A stretch of 20,856 nucleotides of DNA from Pseudomonadota bacterium. GTDB taxonomy: Bacteria; Pseudomonadota; Alphaproteobacteria; Rhodospirillales; Magnetospirillaceae. The notes beneath the pieces are model-generated. The model did no database searches. It was not told the origin of the DNA and was given only the letters and a program-made list of their open reading frames with translations. The stretch is taken from contig JAEXAH010000035.1 of NCBI GenBank assembly GCA_023458315.1, positions 1 to 20,856 of the forward strand, written 5' to 3'. This document shows, one piece after another, positions 14,366-20,821 of the stretch (positions within the stretch are counted from its first letter, which is position 1; every line of letters starts with the position of its first letter). Both the position numbers and the translations under genes were made by a program.

Positions 14366-14998
14366 TCAGATCAGAACACCTTTCCGTCTAGCCGTTATAA
14401 CTAGGCGATCCCAGGCGTCCTCGATCATCAAATTCAGGGGCTCTTCGTTCATCTCTATCCAGGCGTGAACGTCATCTTTCAATTCCGGGTACGAGAGATA
14501 GTTTATTCGGCGCCACGGCACCTGACACACAACCATGTCATCGCCGACGCCCCAGCGTACGTCTGCCCAGAGGTAGCGCGGTACGAGAGGGTATTCTAAC
14601 GGCGACAGGTCTCCGCGGTGTCGGAACATGTCCAGCGCCAAATCCACAACTTGGACGCGGGGCCAATCAATCAAAATGATCCATGAGTGAAAGGCGCCGC
14701 CGAGGAGCGATGCCTTCTCACGGGAGCAGCCAATATCTCGCGAACCGAGGGTTGGAGGCGCCAGCCTTAATAAGGGTACAGAGACCCCGCCAACCCCCCA
14801 CTGCACCTTCGTTGAATGCCCCTTTAGCAGCCGTTGGAGCACCACCGTGCCGACATGGGTGTGCCAAAGGCACGTGCCGCCAAATGCCGACAGACTAGGC
14901 AGGATCGCTGCTCGGATAGCGCCAATGGCCAACCGCTTGACTTGGCTGGTCAGTATATCTCCTGTCACCGCTCCCCCGGCTCCTGCTACATTCGACAC
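14366..14998 (-). CDS. Putative Cys-His-Asp (papain/transglutaminase-like) protein
   Basis: A frame of 210 residues, convergent with fic (six bases between the stops). Coding character is good, and it has ordered landmarks: GGTC43LWHTHVGTVVLQ at the start of a helix, then GGAFH104SWIILIDW and VQVVD119LALDMF. A Cys at a helix start followed by His and Asp on adjacent strands is the catalytic order of transglutaminase/papain-fold enzymes; G-x-HxW followed by VxDL is common there. The family is not recognised, so activity is inferred. The start is uncertain: GTG 14998 is the longest, GTG 14968 has AGGAG about ten bases upstream. No signal peptide is visible. Confidence 0.6.
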   Translation of the reverse strand: MSNVAGAGGAVTGDILTSQVKRLAIGAIRAAILPSLSAFGGTCLWHTHVGTVVLQRLLKGHSTKVQWGVGGVSVPLLRLAPPTLGSRDIGCSREKASLLGGAFHSWIILIDWPRVQVVDLALDMFRHRGDLSPLEYPLVPRYLWADVRWGVGDDMVVCQVPWRRINYLSYPELKDDVHAWIEMNEEPLNLMIEDAWDRLVITARRKGVLI

Positions 14999-15034
14999 CC
15001 GGCCACACGACCGTCAAGGGTGACGGATCCGACC

Positions 15035-15063
15035 TTGGCAATATCTAGGCGCGCCGATATGAT
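15035..15063 (+). promoter_or_regulatory. Promoter of the exported protein at 15098
   Basis: TTGGCA (15035-15040) and TATGAT (15058-15063) with a 17-base spacer, one of the best sigma70-like matches in the window. The transcript would start near 15070. Confidence 0.65.
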
Positions 15064-15097
15064 CGCCTGATGCTATTACGAGATGGGGGGTAAGGCC

Positions 15098-15484
15098 ATG
15101 TTTAAGCGCGCACTTTCGATCTCTCTGGCACTTCTGGCCGGCACGACAGTGGCACTGGCGGAAGAACCGAAGGGAGCGTTTGCGACAACCAGCCTGGGAG
15201 CCAAGATATCGTTATTGGATCCCCTGCCTGCCGAGGCGAATGACGCCGTTTCCGGTTGGGTCTACACGATGGTCGCACCCGATTTCATCCTTACGGAAGC
15301 TAGTTTGGATCAAAACATCCAGAGCAATGCCGACAAATTCTGCGCTGGTGGAAAGTGGAAGCTCCTGCGCAAGCACTTACAGCAACATCGTATGGAGTTC
15401 GCATTTGCTTGCTACGATGCGGCTGCCGCAAAGGTTAAGGATGCAGCGGTCGCACAAGGCATCTCTACGACTTCTTTACGGTAG
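15098..15484 (+). CDS. Small exported protein of unknown function
   Basis: A 128-residue protein with the signal peptide MFKRALSISLALLAGTTVALA, cleavage before EEPKG. The mature domain contains two Cys (in NADKFCAGGKW and EFAFACYDAA) that may form a disulphide. The start at 15098 places Met directly before the signal peptide; an ATG at 15083 adds five residues. A good promoter lies just upstream. The pattern (small, exported, a Cys pair, alternating strand and helix) is typical of short periplasmic proteins in accessory regions, but no family is recognised. Confidence 0.75.
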   Translation: MFKRALSISLALLAGTTVALAEEPKGAFATTSLGAKISLLDPLPAEANDAVSGWVYTMVAPDFILTEASLDQNIQSNADKFCAGGKWKLLRKHLQQHRMEFAFACYDAAAAKVKDAAVAQGISTTSLR

Positions 15485-15539
15485 AGGCGTCCGCGTCGAG
15501 CTGGGCGCTCACTAATATCGCAACATCCATTAATCGGCC

Positions 15540-16229
15540 ATGGACCTCTATCGCACCAAGCATTGGCACGAATTCCGGGACAAAGTGATGCGCCGAGATG
15601 GTGGCGTATGCGTTCGGTGTCGGCGCGGTCCATCGAGCGACGTCGTGCTCCAGGTCCACCATAGGCGCTATGAAGCTGGTCGGAGGCCTTGGGAATACCC
15701 CTACGACGCTTGCGAAACACTCTGCCGCGGATGCCATGCGGCAGAGCACGGCTTGATTGCCCCCAAATTTGGGTGGGACTTCCTCGGATATGAAGACCTT
15801 GGGGACGTGATTGGTAATTGCGACTTGTGCGGGACCGCCATCCGCTACGTATTTTTAGTTCACCATGCCCATTGGCCCGCTATGGAGGTCGGCGAGACTT
15901 GCTGTGACCACCTAACTTCGACGCAGGTGGCCAGCAACCACATGGAATCGGTGCGCCGATTTGTTGATCGTCAGAACAGGTTTATATCGTCATCCCGTTG
16001 GGCAACCACTCCTGACGGGGCTTTCGCGATTAAGCAGGCCGGCATTGACCTGCGCATCGAATCCTCAGGCAATCGCAAATATCGGCTGCGGATGAACGGC
16101 GTATTGGGCCGAAAGCTGTTTGACACCGTCGAGACTGCAAAGAAGGAAGCCTTCGAGCTCATAGAGAGTGGCGTCGTCGAGAAATACCTAGCTACCTGCA
16201 AGAAAGCTGCGGGGGCCGTCAAGCGTTAG
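15540..16229 (+). CDS. HNH endonuclease-like protein with second zinc-binding module
   Basis: A 229-residue protein. Residues 4-70 form an HNH (treble-clef) nuclease domain: YRTKHWHEFRDKVMRRDGG, C24VRC27, VH40H41RRY, then TLC62RGC65HAAEH70. These supply the zinc-binding Cys and the catalytic His, so a DNA nicking or cutting activity is plausible. A second Cys module follows: C94DLCGTAIRYVFLVHHAHW with VGETC121C122. The C-terminal part is a short domain (KYRLRMNGVLGRKLFDTVET) plus a helix. No methyltransferase lies nearby, so it is not an obvious restriction enzyme. No ribosome site is visible before ATG 15540. It is convergent with the XRE gene, two bases between the stops. Confidence 0.85.
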   Translation: MDLYRTKHWHEFRDKVMRRDGGVCVRCRRGPSSDVVLQVHHRRYEAGRRPWEYPYDACETLCRGCHAAEHGLIAPKFGWDFLGYEDLGDVIGNCDLCGTAIRYVFLVHHAHWPAMEVGETCCDHLTSTQVASNHMESVRRFVDRQNRFISSSRWATTPDGAFAIKQAGIDLRIESSGNRKYRLRMNGVLGRKLFDTVETAKKEAFELIESGVVEKYLATCKKAAGAVKR

Positions 16230-16231
16230 TT

Positions 16232-16489
16232 TTAGTTGTTCAGCGCTGAAGTGGCCAACCTGGCACCAGGTCCTAACGTGCCGTCGTCATCCAAAAACAC
16301 TATACCGGCAGTTTCCATCGCTATGCGCATCGCCAAGACATTGTTGAAGGTCTGAGCACCGCGCCCTTTTTCGAAGTTGCGCACTGTGCTTTCGCCCAGG
16401 TGCGCCTTTTCGGCTAGGTCTCTCTGGGACCAGCCGAGCAGTGCCCTGCCTGCAGCAGATTGTTCAGGGGTCAATGGTTTGTCGGTCAT
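16232..16489 (-). CDS. Short XRE-family regulator
   Basis: An 85-residue protein with a helix-turn-helix in AGRALLGWSQRDLAEKAHLG then ESTVRNFEKGRG, followed by LAMRIAMETAGIVFLDDDG. This is the common compact alphaproteobacterial XRE repressor type. The start is MTDKPLTPEQ; the longer frame to 16627 crosses the operator array and the beginning of the next gene. It is divergent from the IS1595-like gene, with 114 bases between the start codons that contain three TAACG-based repeats, the likely binding sites. Probably it represses itself and the divergent gene. Overlapping regulatory DNA suggests that the XRE and transposase-like genes have been together for some time. Confidence 0.85.
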   Translation of the reverse strand: MTDKPLTPEQSAAGRALLGWSQRDLAEKAHLGESTVRNFEKGRGAQTFNNVLAMRIAMETAGIVFLDDDGTLGPGARLATSALNN

Positions 16490-16508
16490 GAGGCATCCTA
16501 GGCGTGGG

Positions 16509-16590
16509 TAACGCTTTTCGTCAATGGCCGCCGAAAGGCGTTGACTGCCGCCGGATAACGCAATACGCTCTTGGATAACGGTTTTCGTTA
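16509..16590. promoter_or_regulatory. Three TAACG-N5-CG repeats (candidate XRE operators)
   Basis: TAACG-CTTTT-CGTCA (16509-16523), TAACG-CAATA-CGCTC (16556-16570) and TAACG-GTTTT-CGTTA (16576-16590). The third is a perfect 5-bp inverted repeat, the first has one mismatch, the second keeps the left half and CG. All three have the same 5-base spacer. They fill the divergent gap between the XRE gene and the IS1595-like gene. Confidence 0.6.
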
Positions 16591-16603
16591 TTTGAGGCGC
16601 CCA

Positions 16604-17578
16604 ATGCCCAGGCCATCCGGCCAGCACTTCCTTCTCTCAGCCAAGGCGCGCACGTTGTCGCTCGCCCAGGTGTTCGGTCTGACCGACGCCGCTGCTGAGG
16701 AAGTGTTTCGGCATATTCGCTGGGCCTCGACCCAGGGGAAGCCAGTTTGTCCGCATTGCAGCTGCGCCATCTGCTACGACTGCCGGCGTCCGAACGGTGC
16801 CAGTCGTTGGCGGTGCAAGGCTTGCCGCAAGGACTTCTCGGTGACGTCCGGCACCCTGTTCGCCTTCCATAAAGTGCCGATCCGCACCTACTTGGCGGCG
16901 ATCGCCATCTTCGTCAACGAAGTCAAGGGCAAGTCGGCACTGGCGCTGGGGCGGGACCTCGGCGTCCAGTACAAGACGGCGTTCGTCCTGACCCACAAGC
17001 TGCGGGAGGCCATGGCGGCTGAGGTCAAGGACACTCGGTTGGGCGGCGAGGGAACCGTCACGGAGATCGACGGCGCCTATTTCGGCGGTCACGTCCGGCC
17101 CGAAAACCTCAAGAAGGACCGTAAGGATCTTCGTCGTTCGGAGAATCGGACCGGCAAGCGCCGCTGCGTGGTAGTCATCCGCGAAAGGGACGGTCGTAGC
17201 ATCGCCAAGAGCTTCCCAACCGAGGACGCGTCCGCGGATTTCATCCGGGCTCGTGTCGAGCGGGGCGGCGTCATGCACGCCGACGAATCGTCTGCATGGA
17301 ACCGGCTCCACGCGCGCTACGATCTCCGCCGTGTGAACCATGTCCAGGGTTACAGTATCGACGGTGCCTGCACTAACCAGGCGGAAAGCTGGTTCTCGCG
17401 GCTGCGGCGGGCCGAGATCGGCATTCACCATCACATTAGCGGCGCCTATCTGGACCGCTATGCCCAGGAAGCGGCATTTCGCGAGGACAACCGTCGGCGC
17501 TCAAACGGTGACCTGTTCCGCTCCGTCCTGGCTCTGGCCAGTGCCAACAGGCCTTCGGTCGACTTCTGCGGCTACTAG
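16604..17578 (+). CDS. IS1595-family transposase or derivative
   Basis: A 324-residue protein of the IS1595/ISXO2 family. The N-terminal zinc ribbon is CPHC ... CKAC, with an extra CYDC inside. The core has EIDGAYFGGHVRPENLKK (first Asp), HADESSAWNRL (second Asp) and NQAESWFSRLRRAEIGIHHH. All expected catalytic residues are present, so the fold is intact. It starts at MPRPSGQHFLLSAKA, aligning with the other transposase; a TTG at 16571 would overlap an operator. Unlike a simple insertion sequence it is flanked by a divergent XRE gene with shared control DNA and, 35 bases downstream on the same strand, a small gene with a strong ribosome site. No terminal inverted repeats were found. It may be a transposon with passengers or a domesticated copy. 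Confidence 0.85.
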   Translation: MPRPSGQHFLLSAKARTLSLAQVFGLTDAAAEEVFRHIRWASTQGKPVCPHCSCAICYDCRRPNGASRWRCKACRKDFSVTSGTLFAFHKVPIRTYLAAIAIFVNEVKGKSALALGRDLGVQYKTAFVLTHKLREAMAAEVKDTRLGGEGTVTEIDGAYFGGHVRPENLKKDRKDLRRSENRTGKRRCVVVIRERDGRSIAKSFPTEDASADFIRARVERGGVMHADESSAWNRLHARYDLRRVNHVQGYSIDGACTNQAESWFSRLRRAEIGIHHHISGAYLDRYAQEAAFREDNRRRSNGDLFRSVLALASANRPSVDFCGY

Positions 17579-17613
17579 CAGCGCAATCAAATGGCAACCA
17601 CGGAGGCGTCCAC

Positions 17614-17820
17614 ATGAGCGAACCGATGCGCGACAGCGGGTTCCTTTGCGTGACGGACATCCAAGGCATCCGCCATGCCATCCGCCTCAGTTCCATCAGC
17701 GGCCTCCGCGACGCTGACAGTGACCGCACCGAGGCGGTGATCATCGTCAATGGCGGCCGGGAGGCGATCATGGTCGCCCACGACCTGGATCAGCTATTCG
17801 CAGAGATTGTGGGTAGATAA
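17614..17820 (+). CDS. FlbD-like small beta-rich protein
   Basis: A 68-residue protein. The pattern FLCVTDIQGIRHAIRLSSIS, then EAVIIVNGGREAIMVAHDLD and QLFAEIVGR is a small beta-barrel/hairpin with a terminal helix, the layout seen in FlbD/LytTR-like mini-proteins common in phage and mobile regions. GGAGG sits seven bases before the ATG. It follows the IS1595-like gene by 35 bases and is probably on the same transcript. A DNA-binding or regulatory role would be inference. Family assignment rests on pattern only. Confidence 0.65.
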   Translation: MSEPMRDSGFLCVTDIQGIRHAIRLSSISGLRDADSDRTEAVIIVNGGREAIMVAHDLDQLFAEIVGR

Positions 17821-17845
17821 CCGCCTTCTACCCGCAAGGGGTGGC

Positions 17846-17859
17846 CTATCATATGATAG
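17846..17859. promoter_or_regulatory. 14-base perfect palindrome before the second HNH gene
   Basis: CTATCATATGATAG lies 27 bases upstream of the HNH start at 17887 and 25 bases past the FlbD-like stop. It could be an operator; no second copy was seen in the window. Confidence 0.4.
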
Positions 17860-17886
17860 TCACTGGACAGCAGATGGAGTTCAAGG

Positions 17887-18552
17887 ATGACGGCCGGACG
17901 CGGGAGGCCTCGGGTTCCGATTGCAGAACTTATCCCGTATATGCCCACCAAGGATGAGTTGGGGCGGCTGGACATACTTGCATGGAGGCGTTTCGCGCGC
18001 CGTGCCCAGCGAAACCCCTTCATGCAGAACCATGTTCGGGAAAGGGACGGAGCCATTTGCGTGTGGTGTGGCGGCTTCGTTCCAACCGGCACTGGGGTGC
18101 TGCACCATACCAATTATCTTCACGTCTGCTCGTTCGGGCGCGATACAGAGATCGTGAACGAGCGCGGCCATCACCGGCATGTTCCCGATTGCGCATCGTG
18201 TTATGCGGACGATCGGACACGCTTCAATGTTTGCGCCGCACTGTTGCGCCTGGTCCACAATGGATGCAACCAGCAGATCGCCGAAGTCACACCACCGGCT
18301 GCCGATCGCCTGGGCGCGTCAGTCATTGGGTCAATATCCACTGGCCACCAGTGGAGGCGAACCAGGCCGGGTGAGAGCTTGTGCATGAAGTGCGGCCTCA
18401 CCGCACGCCGGAAAGAGCGAAAATACGAGCGTGGCGAAGAGGTGTGGACTGGAGTGCCCCCGCTCTGTGACGGGCGCAACAACCGCCGGCGCAAAGCAAA
18501 ACCCGACAGTCTATCAGGCGCCAACAACGCTCCAAAAAGCGACGGTTCCTAA
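17887..18552 (+). CDS. HNH-type nuclease-like protein
   Basis: A 221-residue protein. The N-terminal 45 residues are basic and helical (LAWRRFARRAQRNPFMQNHV). The nuclease-like core has C58VWC61, H73H74TNY, C102ASC105 and H124NGCN128, the order of Cys/His/Asn residues of an HNH fold with a longer insertion between the parts. A later CMKCG and CD pair may bind another zinc. The last 30 residues are basic and polar. GGAG lies seven bases before the ATG. It does not resemble the HNH protein at 15540 beyond the motif. No methylase or structural phage gene accompanies it. DNA cleavage is inferred from the fold. Confidence 0.75.
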   Translation: MTAGRGRPRVPIAELIPYMPTKDELGRLDILAWRRFARRAQRNPFMQNHVRERDGAICVWCGGFVPTGTGVLHHTNYLHVCSFGRDTEIVNERGHHRHVPDCASCYADDRTRFNVCAALLRLVHNGCNQQIAEVTPPAADRLGASVIGSISTGHQWRRTRPGESLCMKCGLTARRKERKYERGEEVWTGVPPLCDGRNNRRRKAKPDSLSGANNAPKSDGS

Positions 18553-18658
18553 CTCACCCAACCCGTAGTGCGATCCGGGGCGGGCGCCGTACCCAACTCC
18601 GTGTCGGACATGCGCACGGCAGGGCTGGCGCAGCCTCTACATTGAAAGCCCCGGGTAC

Positions 18659-18871
18659 TCAGGAGGGAGGCTTGAGGAACTCCGCAGGGTCCACATCAAG
18701 GGCGTCCGCAAGCCGCCCGAGCACCTTTAAGCTGACGTAAAACTTTCCCTTCTCGATTTGGCTGAGATAGCTGCGGCTCATCTCTGCCTCCAGGGCGAGT
18801 TCGTCCTGTGACCAGCCTTTGGCATGGCGTAGACGGCGCAGATTGGTTGCGAACAGTTGCCTGAGATCCAT
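18659..18871 (-). CDS. Minimal XRE-family regulator, 70 residues
   Basis: A single-domain helix-turn-helix protein: MDLRQLFATNLRRLRHAKGW, SQDELALEAEMSRSYLSQIE, then GRLADALDVDPAEFL. This is the compact phage/plasmid repressor type, with no other domain. The upstream in-frame extension to 19006 is antisense to the neighbouring gene and is rejected. It is divergent from the membrane-protein gene at 18951 with 79 bases between, so it probably controls both. A 7-bp inverted repeat, GCCCTGC (18892-18898) and GCAGGGC (18939-18945), brackets that gap. Confidence 0.88.
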   Translation of the reverse strand: MDLRQLFATNLRRLRHAKGWSQDELALEAEMSRSYLSQIEKGKFYVSLKVLGRLADALDVDPAEFLKPPS

Positions 18872-18889
18872 CCCCGCATGGCAACCGGC

Positions 18890-18917
18890 TTGCCCTGCTT
18901 GCGCACCTCGATATATT
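18890..18917 (+). promoter_or_regulatory. Candidate promoter for the membrane-protein gene
   Basis: TTGCCC (18890-18895) and TATATT (18912-18917) are 16 bases apart. The start would be near 18924. The -35 lies within the left arm of the inverted repeat bracketing the gap, so the divergent XRE repressor could block it. Confidence 0.4.
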
Positions 18918-18950
18918 GAACAAAATGCATTCTTGGGTGCAGGGCCGACA

Positions 18951-19478
18951 ATGACCGCAGATACCGTCCCGTTGCCAGCTGACGACCAGATGGCAGACGA
19001 GCGCAAACTTTACATCGGCACCTGGATTGGGGAGTTGCGGCAATCTGTCGAACTGAAGGGCCGTCCAAATGCGGTTCTGCGGGAAATCTGGGTCCGCCTG
19101 CCCTCGGGCAAGGACAAGAAATGGCGGACGTACGAGGACGTTTTCAGCGCCCTGGAGGGGCACCAGGTGGGAGCTCTGGTTGGACCGAGCACCCAGCCTG
19201 GCGAGGAATTCCTGATCGGCATGGTGAACTTCTCGACCGGTGAGAAGCGAACCTTCTGGACGTCCAATCAGCTGGGCTGTGGCTGTCTGCTTTGGATCAT
19301 CCTGTTCACCTTGTTCGGCTTCGTCCAGCGCGCCGACGATGTCTGGATGTACGTCTGGGTGGGGGCATTCATCGCTTTCTCGGCTGTCACATACTCTGAC
19401 AGCCGAAAAGCCCGCCAACTGCGGAAGAGAGACGCCGAGCGCCTCGACTACCTCGCGAAGATGGGCGCGGAACGATAG
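18951..19478 (+). CDS. Two-helix membrane protein of unknown function
   Basis: A 175-residue protein. The first about 105 residues are soluble and mixed alpha/beta (ERKLYIGTWIGELRQSVELK, LREIWVRLPSGKDKKWRTYE). Two transmembrane helices follow: LGCGCLLWIILFTLFGFV and VWMYVWVGAFIAFSAVTY, with a short loop, then a charged tail (DSRKARQLRKRDAERLDYLA). The likely topology has both ends in the cytoplasm. ATG 18951 has AGGG about seven bases upstream; ATG 18990 is an alternative. Paired divergently with the minimal XRE regulator. Small soluble domain plus two helices plus repressor recalls effector proteins of defence or toxin modules, but that is a guess from form. Confidence 0.75.
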   Translation: MTADTVPLPADDQMADERKLYIGTWIGELRQSVELKGRPNAVLREIWVRLPSGKDKKWRTYEDVFSALEGHQVGALVGPSTQPGEEFLIGMVNFSTGEKRTFWTSNQLGCGCLLWIILFTLFGFVQRADDVWMYVWVGAFIAFSAVTYSDSRKARQLRKRDAERLDYLAKMGAER

Positions 19479-19565
19479 CGGCAGCAGGTAGATGGGCGCA
19501 CTATTGAAGAACACCCTCAGACTTTCTACCATTCAGGTGCATGCCACCAAGCCACTCAAAGCGGA

Positions 19566-19712
19566 ATGCCGACGACAACTCCTCACCGCATAGACCAAAC
19601 CGTCATAGATTTCCGCCGTGAAATCAACGCCCGTCAGCCGGAATGCGTCCCTGCTTTTCCGGAGCAGGATGCGATGGCCGTCCTCGCCCAACTTGTCGCC
19701 GTAATTGACTGA
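19566..19712 (+). CDS. Possible small protein, 48 residues
   Basis: The frame reads MPTTTPHRIDQTVIDFRREI and ends VLAQLVAVID, eight bases before the next gene's ATG. The same frame is open back to about 19479 without an earlier ATG. The composition looks protein-like and the spacing to the next gene suggests translational coupling, but the ribosome site is weak (AGCGGA). An antisense frame across 19533-19847 competes and seems less likely because it runs into the downstream gene. Confidence 0.4.
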   Translation: MPTTTPHRIDQTVIDFRREINARQPECVPAFPEQDAMAVLAQLVAVID

Positions 19713-19720
19713 GAGCAGCC

Positions 19721-20749
19721 ATGAACGATCAGAGACACCAGCCAAGCCGGGAACACCATTTTTACGTCTCGATCGCCAAGTTCCTGTTCCATCATCCTCA
19801 GCATGGCATTGTCGCGGTACGCGATCCCATAAGACTGGCAGACGCAAAACAACGAGGGCTGATCCCTCTCATACTCTACGGCATCACCGTGGCCGGTCTG
19901 CCGATCCGATGGCTGACGTTCTCTCCCGCCGACCAGCCTAAATCGTTGAGAGGGGTGCTGTTGACAGCCTGGAGAGGCGCGGAGGGGCTGCGTGGCACGC
20001 CAGATGTCTTGCGCGTAAATCGTTATGTGGCACAGGCAGATCCGCTTCTGGCGGACGATCTGGCCAGGATCGGTGTCCATCTTGAGGTTGCCGATGCCAA
20101 AGATAAGACAGTGCCTGCATCTCTGCGCTCGGCTCATGATGCCTCACGATGGTTGTCGAGATGGCACGACCCGGTCGACTTGTCGCTGGCGGCATCCGTG
20201 GAAGCGCTTTGTCTGGATGCGCAAGAAGATCATAACCGGAGTGCGCGTCACGGGCCTCGCGAATTAGGCAATCGAAAGCTGGAGATAGCTATCGCGCAAT
20301 GGCTGGATTTGCCCATGCGCGAACCATCGCCTGTTTCCCTCGAAGAGCTGGATTGGAAAGCAGGCCCATGGCTGTCATCCTGGGAGACATCGCTCCCACC
20401 CGATCAGTCCCGTTATTTTCATAACGAAGGTATAGGCCGGAGAACTTGGCTGCTTCGGGGAGAGGCCCCGTCAGCGGAGACCGACGATGATGAAGACGAA
20501 TTCGCGGCCTACGAAGAGCACGACAACACGCCTGAAATCGCCAGGAACCTTGTAGCCTGTTGGCCCAATCCCGCGAAGGATATCGCGGCCACAGTCGGGA
20601 TCACCCGGCGCCAACTCCAGTGGTTTACCTCAGGACGTGCGACTCTCGACCAGTCGACCCACTATTGCCTGAGGCATGTATTGGGCATCGAGTACGATGA
20701 GCGGATGGCCGGCTATACGCCTGCAGGACCTTATACCAGCCTGCGCTGA
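19721..20749 (+). CDS. Unknown 342-residue protein with C-terminal helix-turn-helix
   Basis: A soluble protein. The N-terminal half has a mixed alpha/beta domain (HHFYVSIAKFLFHHPQHGIV, AGLPIRWLTFSPADQPKSLR, LRVNRYVAQADPLLADDLAR, IGVHLEVADAKDKTVPASLR). A middle Trp-rich part (DWKAGPWLSSWETSLPPDQS) and an acidic stretch (ETDDDEDEFAAYEEHDN) follow. Residues about 275-315 look like a helix-turn-helix: PAKDIAATVGITRRQLQWFT then SGRATL. DNA binding is therefore plausible. GAGAG lies seven bases before the ATG. No family is assigned with confidence. It is followed by the probable start of an IS630-family element. Confidence 0.75.
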   Translation: MNDQRHQPSREHHFYVSIAKFLFHHPQHGIVAVRDPIRLADAKQRGLIPLILYGITVAGLPIRWLTFSPADQPKSLRGVLLTAWRGAEGLRGTPDVLRVNRYVAQADPLLADDLARIGVHLEVADAKDKTVPASLRSAHDASRWLSRWHDPVDLSLAASVEALCLDAQEDHNRSARHGPRELGNRKLEIAIAQWLDLPMREPSPVSLEELDWKAGPWLSSWETSLPPDQSRYFHNEGIGRRTWLLRGEAPSAETDDDEDEFAAYEEHDNTPEIARNLVACWPNPAKDIAATVGITRRQLQWFTSGRATLDQSTHYCLRHVLGIEYDERMAGYTPAGPYTSLR

Positions 20750-20753
20750 CGGC

Positions 20754-20794
20754 GACTCACGGCGGGGATTCCCATGAGCGGCCAAATGTGAGTC
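20754..20794. repeat. Inverted repeat before the IS630-like start
   Basis: GACTCAC (20754-20760) and GTGAGTC (20788-20794), 27 bases between. It lies directly after the 19721 gene and 27 bases before the GTG of the next gene, where the end of an insertion sequence would be expected. Confidence 0.45.
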
Positions 20795-20821
20795 ACTCTG
20801 GCAAACAGCTGGAGGTTTGCA

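Noticed and set aside
19533..19847. A 104-codon minus-strand frame
   Set aside because: Some stretches look protein-like, but it overlaps the start of the 19721 gene and has no ribosome site; the plus-strand 48-residue frame fits the context better. Not fully excluded.
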